Source of the DNA: an uncultured Clostridia bacterium
Lineage (GTDB): Bacteria; Bacillota; Clostridia; Christensenellales; Borkfalkiaceae
NCBI GenBank assembly: GCA_949283125.1
Contig: CASDRK010000017.1
Span: forward strand, 186,001-250,000
Reading direction: 5' to 3'
Length of the DNA stretch: 64,000 bases
Part shown: positions 45,258 through 56,100 of the stretch, piece by piece
How positions within the stretch are numbered: position 1 is the stretch's first letter
How the letters are laid out: each line of letters starts with the position of its first letter
Notes under the pieces: generated by a model
Database searches by the model: none
The model's input: only the letters and a program-made list of their open reading frames with translations
What the model was told of the DNA's origin: nothing
Position numbers and translations under genes: made by a program

Positions 45258-46868
45258 TTATTTTGCATACTCGACGGCGCGGGATTCGCGTATCACGTTG
45301 ACCTTTATCTGTCCGGGATACTCAAGTTCGGCCTCTATCTTTTTGGCAATATCCTTTGCAAGGAACATGGCCTGCGCGTCGTCGATCTGTTCGGGTTTGA
45401 CTATAACGCGCACTTCTCTGCCGGCCTGAATGGCATAGCTCTTATCCACGCCGTTAAAGCCAGATGCAATAGATTCAAGCTTTTCCAGACGCTTGACGTA
45501 ATTTGTGCCCGTCTCCCTTCTCGCTCCGGGGCGAGCGCCCGATATTGCGTCCGCCGCGGCGACGAGCACCGCTTCTACGGTCTTGGGCTCGCAGTCGCCG
45601 TGATGAGCGGCTATCGCATTAACGACGTTTGCGTTTTCCTTGTATTTTTTTGCGAGATCCGCGCCCAACTGGACGTGTGTGCCCTCCTGCTCATGATCCA
45701 CGGCCTTTCCTATGTCGTGAAGCAGGCCCGCGCGCTTTGCAAGGTTGACGTCCAGACCCAGTTCGGAAGCCATCAATCCTGCAAGCTGCGAAACTTCGAT
45801 GGAGTGTTTGTACACGTTCTGACCGTAGCTCGTCCTGTATTTGAGACGGCCTATTAGCTTTATCAGCTCGGGATGAAGACCGAAGATGCCGACTTCGAAC
45901 ATGGCGCTCTCGCCGGCGGCCTTGATCTCCTGATCGAGCTCCTTTCTCACCTTTTCCACGGTCTCTTCGATCCTTGCGGGATGTATTCTTCCGTCGGCTA
46001 TCAGTCTTTCGAGCGTCAGCCTGGCCACTTCTCTCCTTACAGGGTCGAATCCCGAAACTATCACGACTTCGGGCGTGTCGTCCACTATCAGCTCGATGCC
46101 CGTGGCGTTTTCGAGCGCGCGGATATTCCTGCCCTCGCGGCCTATAATCCTCGCCTTCATGTCGTCGCCCGGCAGGGGCACGACCGAAACGGTTATCTCC
46201 GACGCATGATCGCTTGCACATCTCTGAATGGCGAGCGATATTATCTTCTTCGCCTCGGTTGTAGCCTCGTCCTTGGCCTGCTGCTCTATATTGCGCACCT
46301 GAATCGCAACGTCCCTGCGGGTCTCGTCGAGAATCTCCTCCGTGAGCAGCTGTTTGGCTTCGTCCTTGGTGAGCTGGGCGACCTTTTCAAGCTCCTGAAC
46401 CATCAGATCGTGCTGATGATTTATCTTGTCCTGCGTGCGCTTGATCTCCTGCTCTTTGCTCTGCAGATCTCTCTTCTGCTTTTCGATTTCGTCGTTCTTT
46501 TTCAAAAGCGAATCTTCGCGCTTGTCAAGGTTGTCTTCCTTGGACTGCAACCTCTGTTCGAGCTTGTTGAGCTCCTTTTTCTTCTCGTTGGATTCTCTTT
46601 CGAATTCGTTTCTTAATTTTAATTCCTGTTCCTTTGCTTCAAGTATAGCTTCTTTTTTAAGAGCTTTGCACTCTGCGGCAGCATCGTCGACCATCTTTTT
46701 GGCGCGAGCTTCGACAGTACCCAACTTTTTATCGGTCAGTCTTTTATAGATGATCCAACCAACAAAGCCGCCGATCGCCAGACAGACGACGGGAAGCACT
46801 ATCAAGAGCGCTATCGTCCAGCCTTCGAGGGGCGCAAGAAACAGGCTGCTTAAGTTGATGATTTGCAT
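45258..46868 (-). CDS. rny: Ribonuclease Y
   Basis: A 536-residue membrane-anchored endoribonuclease that starts mRNA decay in Bacillota. A membrane helix spans about residues 18-42. A long charged coiled coil (about 45-200) is followed by a KH RNA-binding domain with [15 protein letters not shown]. The HD metal domain has [19 protein letters not shown] and [12 protein letters not shown], and ends [16 protein letters not shown] as usual. AGGAGG lies close upstream of the ATG. It is a single-gene unit with a perfect consensus promoter and its own terminator. Confidence 0.97.
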   Translation of the reverse strand: MQIINLSSLFLAPLEGWTIALLIVLPVVCLAIGGFVGWIIYKRLTDKKLGTVEARAKKMVDDAAAECKALKKEAILEAKEQELKLRNEFERESNEKKKELNKLEQRLQSKEDNLDKREDSLLKKNDEIEKQKRDLQSKEQEIKRTQDKINHQHDLMVQELEKVAQLTKDEAKQLLTEEILDETRRDVAIQVRNIEQQAKDEATTEAKKIISLAIQRCASDHASEITVSVVPLPGDDMKARIIGREGRNIRALENATGIELIVDDTPEVVIVSGFDPVRREVARLTLERLIADGRIHPARIEETVEKVRKELDQEIKAAGESAMFEVGIFGLHPELIKLIGRLKYRTSYGQNVYKHSIEVSQLAGLMASELGLDVNLAKRAGLLHDIGKAVDHEQEGTHVQLGADLAKKYKENANVVNAIAAHHGDCEPKTVEAVLVAAADAISGARPGARRETGTNYVKRLEKLESIASGFNGVDKSYAIQAGREVRVIVKPEQIDDAQAMFLAKDIAKKIEAELEYPGQIKVNVIRESRAVEYAK

Positions 46869-46941
46869 TTAAGCCTCCTGATATGATTATTGAAATATAT
46901 AATAAAATCTTAAAAATAAGACTGCTATATATCCTTATTCA

Positions 46942-46970
46942 ATTATATACCAACGAGCAATAAATGTCAA
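46942..46970 (-). promoter_or_regulatory. Perfect consensus promoter of rny
   Basis: On the minus strand TTGACA (46965-46970), 17 bases, then TATAAT (46942-46947). The 5' leader is about 65 bases and ends with AGGAGG. Confidence 0.9.
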
Positions 46971-47078
46971 TTTATTTGTGAAAATACCTGAATGCAACGC
47001 AAGCTTTTTTTGCTTACGCAGGCATATATGCGCCGCTTTGCGCGGTTTGCGGGCGCATTTGGTGCCGGCGGCGCAGGC

Positions 47079-47118
47079 AAAGGCGCGGCTCCGCAATGCT
47101 TTGCGGAGCCGCGCCTTT
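47079..47118. terminator. Terminator of the ftsK-recA-nadE unit
   Basis: An 18-bp perfect stem, AAAGGCGCGGCTCCGCAA and its complement, with a TGCT loop. It lies 11 bases after the nadE stop. T tracts on both strands make it bidirectional. Confidence 0.9.
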
Positions 47119-47129
47119 TTGAAACACGG

Positions 47130-49031
47130 TTATTTTTCCAGACGGAACAGCCATTCGTCCGCCGAAGCGTCCGAAGGCATGCGCCAATCACCCCTCGGCG
47201 AAAGCGCGACCGAGCCCACCTTTACTCCGTCCGGGACGCACGAGCGTTTGAACTGCTGCGAAAAGAAACGCCTGTAAAAATTTTTCAGCCACTTGTCGAT
47301 CGTCTCGCCGTCGAACTCGCCTTTGAAGGATCTGCCCGCAAGATAGCGTATCTTTTCGGGAGCAAAGCCCCACCTGACGCAATAATACAAAAAGTAATCG
47401 TGCAGGACGTATGGACCTACGAGATCTTCCGTCTTCTGCGATATGTTGCCGCTTTCGTCGGGGGGAAGCAACTCGGGACTTATTTCGGTATCGAGTATAT
47501 CTTCAAGCACCCTTCCGGTCTCGCCGCCCAGTCTTTGCGCTTCGTAGCGCACAAGATGACGGACCAGCGTTTTAGGCACCGAACAATTTACTCCGTACAT
47601 AGACATGTGATCGCCGTTGTACGTTGCCCAGCCGAGCGCAAGCTCGCTAAGATCGCCCGTTCCGACCACAAGACCGCCCGTCTTGTTTGCGATATCCATA
47701 AGAATGAGCGTGCGCATGCGCGCCTGTGCGTTTTCGTAGGTGACGTCGAGTTCCGCGGGGTCGTGTCCTATGTCCCTGAAATGCTGCGTAACGCTGTCGG
47801 CTATGGATATTGTCCTCGGGGAAGCGCCGAGACACTCTATCAGCCTGAGGGCGTTGCCCAGCGTCTTGCCCGTGGTCCCGAACCCCGGCATCGTTACGGC
47901 GATGATATCCTTTGCAGACCTGCCCGCACGCCCGAACGCCCTGCACGCGACGAGAAGCGCAAGCGCTGAATCGAGACCGCCGGAGATACCGACCACCGCA
48001 GTTTTGGCACGGGTGTGCTCAAGGCGCTTCTTCAGTCCGGCGGCCTGCACGGACAGGATAAGTTCCGTCCGCTCGCGCAGCGAATCATCGTTTGCGGGAA
48101 CGAACGGAGTCCTTGGGAAAACGCGCTCGGGTTCCCCGCCCTCCTCTGCCGTGAAGCCTATAATTTTATATTCCGAACCGCAGCCGCCGGCAAAAAACGT
48201 ATTGGCCATCCTCATGCGCTCGGCAGTCAGTTTTTCCACGTCTATATCGGCACAGATTTTGCCGCGCTCAAACAGCTTGCTTTCGGCAAGAACGGAGCCG
48301 TTTTCACATATTATGTCGTGACCGGCAAACGCCATATCGGTGGTGCTTTCACCTTCGCCGGCGTCGCAGTAAACATATCCGCAGACCAGCTTGGCAGACT
48401 GCATCCTTACGAGGTCGCGCCGGTATTCGGCCTTGCCGACTATTTCGTCGCTGCAGGACAGATTGACTATGACGGTCGCGCCCGCCATGGCATGGGCAGC
48501 CGAAGGACTTACCGGCACCCAGAGGTCTTCGCATATCTCCGCGGCGACGGTGAGCGCGGGAAAATTGTCCGCGCGGAACAGCAGCCCGGTGCCGAAATCG
48601 ACCGTCTGTCCGCAGAGCGTGACCTGCGAATTGCCCGGCCCGGCCGGCGTAAAGTTGCGTCTTTCGTAAAATTCGCCGTACGACGGGATAAATGTTTTGG
48701 GAACGACGCCGAGTATTCTTCCGTCGCAAATGGCCACCGCGCAGTTGTATAATCTGCCCAAGCGCGCCACGGGAGCGCCGACAAATACGAGCGTGCGCTT
48801 CGTGCGGGTGGCCGCGCAGATCTTTTCCAGCGCCTGCTCTGCGCCGCTGATGAGCACCTGCTGATTGAACAGATCGCCGCACGTGTAACCGCAGACGGAC
48901 AGTTCGGGAAACACCAGCACCTGAACGCCGGAAACGCCTTTTATGATTTCAATTATTTTTTCGGCATTGAACCGCGTGTCCGCCACTTTAAGTTCGGGCG
49001 TTGCGGCACAGACCTTTACAAAACCGTACAT
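47130..49031 (-). CDS. nadE: Glutamine-dependent NAD+ synthase
   Basis: A 633-residue enzyme for the last NAD step. Residues 1-270 are a nitrilase-like glutaminase: catalytic Glu in VLVFPELSVCGYTC, a Lys near FIPSYGEFYE, and Cys in AEICEDLWVP. Residues about 300-633 are the NAD synthetase domain with the PP-loop VGISGGLDSALALLVACRAFGR and SELALGWATYNGDHMSMYGVN. The two domains work through an ammonia channel. Its ATG overlaps the recA stop, and it is last in the operon. Confidence 0.96.
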   Translation of the reverse strand: MYGFVKVCAATPELKVADTRFNAEKIIEIIKGVSGVQVLVFPELSVCGYTCGDLFNQQVLISGAEQALEKICAATRTKRTLVFVGAPVARLGRLYNCAVAICDGRILGVVPKTFIPSYGEFYERRNFTPAGPGNSQVTLCGQTVDFGTGLLFRADNFPALTVAAEICEDLWVPVSPSAAHAMAGATVIVNLSCSDEIVGKAEYRRDLVRMQSAKLVCGYVYCDAGEGESTTDMAFAGHDIICENGSVLAESKLFERGKICADIDVEKLTAERMRMANTFFAGGCGSEYKIIGFTAEEGGEPERVFPRTPFVPANDDSLRERTELILSVQAAGLKKRLEHTRAKTAVVGISGGLDSALALLVACRAFGRAGRSAKDIIAVTMPGFGTTGKTLGNALRLIECLGASPRTISIADSVTQHFRDIGHDPAELDVTYENAQARMRTLILMDIANKTGGLVVGTGDLSELALGWATYNGDHMSMYGVNCSVPKTLVRHLVRYEAQRLGGETGRVLEDILDTEISPELLPPDESGNISQKTEDLVGPYVLHDYFLYYCVRWGFAPEKIRYLAGRSFKGEFDGETIDKWLKNFYRRFFSQQFKRSCVPDGVKVGSVALSPRGDWRMPSDASADEWLFRLEK

Positions 49032-50044
49032 CAGTCTCTGTCTTTTCTCGCTATGGATTCCTTATGTGCCTGCCTTATCTTGGCTTCAAGCTCGGCCATC
49101 ACTTCGGGATTTTCGCAGAGATAATCCCTCATCTTCTCCCTGCCGTTTGCGATCCTTGCATCGTTGTAGCTGAACCATGCGCCGCTCTTGGTAAGGAAGC
49201 CGTATTCCAGCCCGAGGTCGATAAGGCATCCCTCCTGCGAAATGCCGTGACCGTATATGATATCGAATTCGGCGACCTTGAACGGAGGCGCAACCTTATT
49301 TTTGACAACTTTGCATTTGGCCCTGTTGCCTATTATTTCGCCGTCGTTTTTGAGCGCGTCCGCCTTGCGAATATCGAGACGGATGGTGGCAAAATACTTC
49401 AGCGCCTTGCCGCCAGGAGTGGTTTCGGGATTGCCGAACATGATGCCCACCTTTTCGCGCAGCTGATTTATGAAGATCACACAGGTCTTTGAACGGTTCG
49501 TGATCGCGGTGAGCTTGCGCAGCGCCTGCGACATGAGTCTGGGAAGCGCGCCGACATGCGCGTCGCCCATGTCGCCTTCTATTTCGGCCTTGGGCGTGAG
49601 CGCCGCAACCGAGTCGATGATAATAACGTCTACGGCGCTGGAGCGGACGAGAGACTCGCAGATATCCAGAGCCTGTTCGCCGGTGTCGGGCTGGGACACA
49701 TACAGCTCGTCGGTATTGACGCCGAGAGCCTTTGCGTAAGCCGCGTCGAGCGCGTGCTCTGCGTCGATAAACGCCGCAACGCCGCCGTTCTTCTGCGCCT
49801 GCGCTATTATATGCAGCGCCACCGTGGTCTTGCCCGACGATTCGGGGCCGTATATCTCCATTATCCTGCCGCGGGGAACGCCGCCGACGCCAAGGGCGAG
49901 ATCGAGCGAAAGACAGCCGGTAGAGATGACGTCTATCTCCGTGTTGACGTTGACGTCGCCGAGCTTCATTATTGCGCCCTTGCCGAACTGCTTTTCGATC
50001 ATGGCTATGGTGGAATTTAGAGCCTTTTGTTTCTCTTCGTTCAT
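49031..50044 (-). CDS. recA: Recombinase RecA
   Basis: A 337-residue RecA that forms filaments on single-stranded DNA for strand exchange and SOS induction. Walker A is [22 protein letters not shown]-type Walker B is seen as [17 protein letters not shown], and [24 protein letters not shown] is the L2 block. The L1 block reads [19 protein letters not shown], where most bacteria have SHVGLQARLMSQ. The C-terminal acidic tail is short. AGGAG nine bases upstream supports the ATG at 50044. No SOS box was searched for successfully because the gene lies inside an operon. Confidence 0.97.
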   Translation of the reverse strand: MNEEKQKALNSTIAMIEKQFGKGAIMKLGDVNVNTEIDVISTGCLSLDLALGVGGVPRGRIMEIYGPESSGKTTVALHIIAQAQKNGGVAAFIDAEHALDAAYAKALGVNTDELYVSQPDTGEQALDICESLVRSSAVDVIIIDSVAALTPKAEIEGDMGDAHVGALPRLMSQALRKLTAITNRSKTCVIFINQLREKVGIMFGNPETTPGGKALKYFATIRLDIRKADALKNDGEIIGNRAKCKVVKNKVAPPFKVAEFDIIYGHGISQEGCLIDLGLEYGFLTKSGAWFSYNDARIANGREKMRDYLCENPEVMAELEAKIRQAHKESIARKDRD

Positions 50045-50060
50045 GAATTGTTTCTCCTGA

Positions 50061-51131
50061 TTACTTTAACATTTTGTAGACGAGGAAGAGCGCGTCGTTT
50101 ATCGCGGTGCGCGTTATTCGCTCCCTGTCCCCTTTATAGTTGAATTTATATACCTTTATGTCGTCTCCGGTTCCGACGCCAATATAGGCCAGCCCCACGG
50201 GTTTGGATGTATTGTCCGAAGCGGGACCGGCAATGCCGGTGGTCGAGAGCGCCACGTCGCAGTTGCCCGTGCGCAGCAGACCTTCAACCATTTCGCATGC
50301 CGTTCTGTCTGAGACGGCGCCGTACTGCTTGAGAGTCATCTCGTCCACGCCGAGACGCTCGATTTTTGATCGGTTCGCATAGGTATTCAGACCTTCGAAA
50401 TAGACTTCGGACATGCCCGGCACGGAGACGAGCCGCGACGAGACGCCGCCGCCCGTAAACGATTCGGATACCGAAAGTTTCATTCTGCGCAGTTTCAAAA
50501 GGTCGTAAAGCCGCCGTTCGATTGAAATGTTTTCAAGCGCATATATATATTGACCGAGCGAACAGACAAGCTCGCGCTGGATAGAGTCGGCGGTCATCTT
50601 GGGCGTGTTGCTCGAATAGGAGATCTCTATCGTCTGGTCGCCGAAACAGTCGTACACGGCAAAAGCGGTGTCCGCGCCGGCCTTTCCGGCCCTGTCAATC
50701 GACTCCCTGATAAGTTCGCCGGGAGCCGATATGCATTTTATATAAAACTTATCGTATCTCCTGCCGTCTCTTTCGTTAAGAAAGCGCACGCACTTTTCAG
50801 CAAAGGCGTCGCCGTCCTCTATTCTGCCCAGACAGACGCAAGCCCGTCCGGCCGAAAGCATGCCCAAGCCGTCGAAAACTCCGCCGTATATCCTCTGCAG
50901 ATAATCGGATATCACCGAAAACTGCCCGTCGCAGCAGACCACAACGGCGTTTTCGCAGGATGAACGGCACTCCGTCAGCTGTTCGGATATCAATTTGGGA
51001 TCGTCGAAACCGATAACCGATACCTTGTCGAAGTAACGGCAGGCCGAGGAAAAGACGCGCATAAAGCTTTCAAGACGCGCGTAATCGATATTGAGTTTTT
51101 TGTTCCTGATTATGATCAGACAGTTTGTCAT
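50061..51131 (-). CDS. CinA-like protein with divergent N-terminal domain
   Basis: A 356-residue protein in the cinA position between pgsA and recA. Residues about 205-356 are a clear CinA C-terminal (NMN deamidase, PncC-type) domain: [37 protein letters not shown] and STTGIAGP. The N-terminal 200 residues lack the usual molybdopterin-binding-like start (GTELLLGQ and TGGLGPTxDD). They contain instead [22 protein letters not shown], which looks like a degenerate or replaced domain. Its ATG overlaps the pgsA stop (TGATG). Confidence 0.85.
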   Translation of the reverse strand: MTNCLIIIRNKKLNIDYARLESFMRVFSSACRYFDKVSVIGFDDPKLISEQLTECRSSCENAVVVCCDGQFSVISDYLQRIYGGVFDGLGMLSAGRACVCLGRIEDGDAFAEKCVRFLNERDGRRYDKFYIKCISAPGELIRESIDRAGKAGADTAFAVYDCFGDQTIEISYSSNTPKMTADSIQRELVCSLGQYIYALENISIERRLYDLLKLRRMKLSVSESFTGGGVSSRLVSVPGMSEVYFEGLNTYANRSKIERLGVDEMTLKQYGAVSDRTACEMVEGLLRTGNCDVALSTTGIAGPASDNTSKPVGLAYIGVGTGDDIKVYKFNYKGDRERITRTAINDALFLVYKMLK

Positions 51132-51799
51132 CAGACTTTAAGCACTTGTATATTTTTAACTATATAATTTATCCCGGAAATTATCGTGAGCAGAGCTGCG
51201 AGCGCGAGCATTATCAGACCCGCGTAATTTACGGCCGCAACTCCGGCCGAATCGCCGAAAATTTCGTAAAATCCGCCAAAAGCCAGCAGGGCGATAACCG
51301 CAACATCCTGTGCCACAGTCTTGAACTTGCCGACTTTATCCGCGGCGATGACTATGCCCGCGTCGGCCGCAACCATGCGGAAGCCGCTGACTATGAGTTC
51401 GCGCGCGAATATCACGGCCACGCAGCAGCCGCCGGCTATCATTGCCCAATCGCCGAGAAAGGCGGTAAAGAACAGGGATTGAGTCAGCAATACTATCAGC
51501 GCCGAAGACACGAGCACCTTATCGGCTATGGGGTCGAGAAATTTTCCGAGATTGGTTACAAGATTGTATCTGCGCGCTATTTTTCCGTCCAGAAGATCGG
51601 TTAGCGACGCCAGCGCAAACACGCCGAGCGCCACAAAAAAGTGACCGGAAAAACAGAGATAGAAAAACAGAATGAATAAAGGGATCATGACCATGCGCGC
51701 AATGGTCAGTTTATTGGGCAGGTTCATCACTCCCTTGCCCGCCGCTATTTTATATGCGCGGCTGTTCGTATCCACGTTGTTGTTGCGTTGTTCAGCCAT
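51131..51799 (-). CDS. pgsA: CDP-diacylglycerol-glycerol-3-phosphate 3-phosphatidyltransferase
   Basis: A 222-residue integral membrane enzyme that makes phosphatidylglycerol phosphate. The CDP-alcohol phosphotransferase motif D-x2-DG-x2-AR-x8-G-x3-D-x3-D is complete, with Asp68, Asp71, Gly85, Asp89 and Asp93. NLPNKLTIARM begins the classical domain; the first 24 residues are an extra polar N-terminus. The ATG at 51799 has GGAGG seven bases upstream, so the longer form is chosen over the internal ATG at 51727. Confidence 0.95.
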   Translation of the reverse strand: MAEQRNNNVDTNSRAYKIAAGKGVMNLPNKLTIARMVMIPLFILFFYLCFSGHFFVALGVFALASLTDLLDGKIARRYNLVTNLGKFLDPIADKVLVSSALIVLLTQSLFFTAFLGDWAMIAGGCCVAVIFARELIVSGFRMVAADAGIVIAADKVGKFKTVAQDVAVIALLAFGGFYEIFGDSAGVAAVNYAGLIMLALAALLTIISGINYIVKNIQVLKV

Positions 51800-51801
51800 T
51801 A

Positions 51802-53145
51802 TCAGTCCTCCGCTTCAAAATCGGGCGTGTGTCCGTACAGGTCGTAATCGTCGGCATCGTCCACAATCACATCGTAAAAATTCCCCTGAACGGCGTCGGG
51901 GCAGTTAAAACAGACCTTCCCGTCGATGTCGGGAGCCTGAAAGTACGTTCTGCCGACAAAGCATCCCCTGTCGTAATCTATCCCGTCGCAGACAACTTTT
52001 ACGGTGCGGCCCCTGAATGCGTTCAGAAACCCGCGCGATATTTCGGACTGTACCTTGTAAAGCTCCTTCACCCTTCTCTTTTTTACGGAAGCGGGCACCT
52101 GACAGGCGAACTTTGCCGCGGGAGTGTCGGGCTCGCGCGAATACGCGAAAAATCCGCAGTCGGTCAGTTCTGCCTCCTTCAGGAATGCCTTCATTGCGGC
52201 AAACTCCTCCTCCGTCTCGCCCGGGAATCCGCTTATGAATGTGGAGCGGACGGCAATGCCGGGAACGCTTTCGCGCAATTTTCGGAGCAGCGAAAGGTAG
52301 CCGGCGCGCGTGCCCTTTCTGTTCATAAGCTTAAGTATCCTGTCCTCGCTGTGCTGCATGGGGATATCGACGTACTTTATCAGCTTGGGATTGTCGCGCA
52401 GTTCGGCAATGAGCTCATCGTCTATCGCCTCCGGATAACAATACAGCAGGCGGACGGCGCCGACGTTTTCGAGCGCGGTCAGACGCCTGACGAGCTCAAC
52501 GAGACTCCTTTTGCCGTACAGATCCTCGCCGTAGCGCGTTATGTCCTGCGCAACGAGAATGAGTTCGGAAAGTTCGCCAAGCGACTGCGCCTCGCTGACC
52601 AGTTCGTCTGCCGGATAGCTGCGGTAGCGGCCGCGTATTCTGGGAATGAGACAATAGGTGCAGTAATTGCTACAGCCGTCGGCAATCTTCAGATAGGCGT
52701 AATGGTAGGGCGTGGTCAGCACTCTGTCCGCGGGCATGCGCCCGTCGCCCCTGCCCACGAAATCCGTTCTGCCTTCGGCATAGGAACGGCCGAGGGCTTC
52801 AAAAAATTTATCGTAGTCGTCTATGCCCAAAAACACGTCGGCTTCTGTCAGCGCGGGGAATATCTCCGATATGTACTTCTGCGGCAGACAGCCCGTTACG
52901 ACAAGCTTTTCCAGCCTGCCGCCGTCTTTTGCCGCCGCGCACTCGAGCACGGTGTCTATGGCCTCCTCCCTCGCGCTGTTCAAAAAAGCGCAGGTGTTCA
53001 CCACCACGACCTCCGCTTCGGCAAGGTCGTTGCAGATAGTGCAGCCGTTGTTGCGTATCAGCGCCAGCAGCTTTTCGCTGTCGACCCTGTTCTTATCGCA
53101 GCCGAGGGAAATAACGCCATATTTTTTAGAGCGCAGATCAATCAT
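51802..53145 (-). CDS. rimO: Ribosomal protein S12 methylthiotransferase RimO
   Basis: A 447-residue radical-SAM enzyme that methylthiolates an Asp of ribosomal protein S12. The N-terminal cluster cysteines are in ISLGCDKNRVDSE (SLGCxKNxVDSE is the RimO hallmark), NTCAFLNSA and TGCLPQ. The radical-SAM motif is CSNYCTYC, and a TRAM domain ends the protein. The ATG at 53145 has ACGGTGA upstream and overlaps the ftsK end by eight bases; a GTG at 53154 is an alternative. Confidence 0.96.
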   Translation of the reverse strand: MIDLRSKKYGVISLGCDKNRVDSEKLLALIRNNGCTICNDLAEAEVVVVNTCAFLNSAREEAIDTVLECAAAKDGGRLEKLVVTGCLPQKYISEIFPALTEADVFLGIDDYDKFFEALGRSYAEGRTDFVGRGDGRMPADRVLTTPYHYAYLKIADGCSNYCTYCLIPRIRGRYRSYPADELVSEAQSLGELSELILVAQDITRYGEDLYGKRSLVELVRRLTALENVGAVRLLYCYPEAIDDELIAELRDNPKLIKYVDIPMQHSEDRILKLMNRKGTRAGYLSLLRKLRESVPGIAVRSTFISGFPGETEEEFAAMKAFLKEAELTDCGFFAYSREPDTPAAKFACQVPASVKKRRVKELYKVQSEISRGFLNAFRGRTVKVVCDGIDYDRGCFVGRTYFQAPDIDGKVCFNCPDAVQGNFYDVIVDDADDYDLYGHTPDFEAED

Positions 53146-56100
53146 CGACGTCACCGTAAATGCGGGTAAATTCGTCCAGCGAGAGCAATACCTTCCTGGG
53201 TTTGGAGCCCTCGGACTGAGTGATATAGTTCATGTTCTCCATCCAGTCGATGATCTTGCACGCCTTGACATAGCCGATGGGGAATCTGCGCTGCAGCATG
53301 GACACTGAAGCCTGGTTGCTGGTGACGCAGAATTTGAGCGCTTGGATAAACTTGTCGTCTATCTTAACGTCGCCCTCGCCGTCCGACGAATCTCCGGCGT
53401 CGCCGCCTTCGGGCTCTTCAACGGTGTTTATGAAGTCGGAAACGCTCTGATCGAAGTATGTTTCGTTGTTCTTCTTGACAAAGTCGGTAACTGCCTGAAC
53501 TTCGGGAGAATCTATAAAACAGCCCTGAATGCGGGCCAGGTCGGGGTTGGACGCCGAGCGGAAGTACATATCGCCGGCGCCAAGCAATTTTTCGGCGCCG
53601 CCGACATCGAATATCGTGCGGGAATCGTCGAAAGAATTGACCTTGAAGCCTATCCTTGTGGGAAGGTTGGATTTTATGAGACCGGTTATGCAGTCGACCG
53701 AAGGTCTCTGCGTGGCAAGAATGAGATGTATTCCCGCCGCGCGCGACTTTTGAACAAGCCTTATGATGCGGCTTTCGATATCCTTTTTGTTCTGAAGCAT
53801 CAGATCGCCGAACTCGTCGAGGATAATCACAATTTTTGGCAGCTTCTCCTCCCCTTCTGGCAGATGGGCGTTGTATTCGTTGAGATTCTTGACGAGCGTG
53901 CCCGCCAGCGTCATCTCTTTGAACAGCGTGTAGCGGCGCTCCATCTCCTTTATTGCCCAGTTGAGAGCTTTTATGGCCTTATCCACGTCGGAAATTATCT
54001 CGTTTACGATAAGATGGGGCAGATTTTCGTATGAAATGAATTCCGATTGCTTGGGGTCGACGAGAATAAAGCGCAATTCGTCGGGACCGTATTTGTACAG
54101 AAGGCTTATGATGAGCGAGCTCAGACAGATACTTTTACCCGAACCGGTGGTACCCGCAACGAGAAGATGGGGCATCTTGGTTATGTCGGGGCAGTTGGGC
54201 CGTCCTTCGACATTCTTGCCGAGGGCAAACGTAAGTGTATTGGGTTTGCAGTTTATGAACTCGCTGCTCGTGAGCATTGTTTTGAGTCCGACGACGGTGC
54301 GCTTTCCGTTGGGCACCTCGATGGATATCGCGCCCTTGGAATAGTTGAGATAGGCAGTGACGTTTTCCTTCATGAGGGCCATCGCTATGGCTTCGCGATA
54401 GCGCATTGCACTCTTTATGTTGGTTCTGTCCTCGATTATGACGTCGTACCTCGTTATTGCCGGACCGACCGTCACATCGGATATGTGAGCCGCTATGCGG
54501 AAATTTTCCAGCGTCTCGATTATAAGCCTTTTATTGTCCTCTATCTCGCCGAGATTGGCGTTGTTGTTTTCGGGATAATCGGCAAGCAGATCGAGAGTGG
54601 GCCGCACGTACTTTTTCCAGACGTGCTTCGGCTTTTCGGGTTCGGGAGCGGGCTTTTCCTCCTCCGCTCTGCGTCCGACGAGGGGCGTACCCGTCTCCCT
54701 CTCCGGCCGAAGGGGCGCAGAAGACATTCTGTCACGGCCGAAGGGCTGCTGCGGCTCTTCCGAACGCCGTGCCGACGAAAAGTTTTCGCTCTCCGCGGGA
54801 CGCAGGCCGCGAGTGCCGAGATCGGGCTCCTCCTCCACGAGATAATCGTCGCCGTCGCCGTCGAACAGATTTTCTCTGCCGGAATCCCTTCGGGACGATA
54901 TGCGCGTTTCGTCCGGGCGGATATCGTCGGAAATATTTGAATTGGACGAACTGAAAATGCTTCGCAGATCGTTGGACCTGCTCTCCCTGCCTTCGTCTGC
55001 CGGAAGCTCCGTCCGTCTCAATGGCAAGTGCTCGTCCTCATCCGCACCCGTGGAAACGTCTGTGCCGCCAAGCACGTCGTCATCGGCGGCATTGTCGGCA
55101 TCTTCATTCTTCGCGCCGGGCAGGCCGGAATAGTCGTCCGATCCGCGCCTGTAACCCAAGCCGACCTCATCGGCGGGCAAAGCCCCGCCGGAGACGTACG
55201 AGTCGCCGTAATCCGCGCCGTCGCCGCCCTGCGCTTCGGTTTCACGCCCGACGGGCTCTTCGACGTCGTCTGCTTCCGACTCCGCGTAGCCGGGCTCGTC
55301 GCAGCCGTGCACGAACTCCTCGTCGTCGGCATCGAACGACGGACCGTCATAGACCGGCTCATCGTAAGAAGGACTCTGCGGAACGTAGTCGTCGAGAGTC
55401 TGCGCCGGTTTGTCTCCGTATATGTACGCAGGAGCGGAAGGCCTGTCTTCGCGGCTTTCCACCTCGCGGGAATAGCTTTGCGAATAGCTGTCGGGATAGA
55501 CCTGCGTCGCCTGCTCACGCTGACGATTGGCAAGCTTTTTCCCGGATGAAAAACTGCTCAGATAATCGTCGTCGTTGTGAACGGGATGATTGAAATAGGA
55601 ATCATCGTTAAAAATCATATTTCTGCGGTAGCTTTCCGCGGCAAACTCCCCGTTTTCAAACAATATTCTGCGCCCGAGATTCTTCTGCGAGAATTTATCC
55701 TCATCGTCGTCGGACACTCCGCCGCTTTGCGGCTGCTGCTGCGAATAATCGGGGCGGCTGAGTATGTAGTCGCGCACCGACTGAACGGGCTTGGATTCAG
55801 GCTGCTGCTGAACGGGATGAAAATTGTTGACTATCTCGTAATTGTCTCCGACCGCAAAAGCGGAATCGTCTGCAACAGGCATTGGATCAGGCGCGGGCGC
55901 GGGTTCGCGTTCGGCGGCCGTTTCGGAATCCATGCGCGGAGCGCGGACGCGCCTGCTCCCCGCATGAGCGATGAAATCGTTTCTGACCACTATAAACGTC
56001 AGATAACCGCACAAAAGCAGAGCCACGGAAAAAATTACGTATGCACCTATAAAAGTGGTGCCGCGCGCCACGGGATAGACCAAAAGTCCCGAAACGGCTC

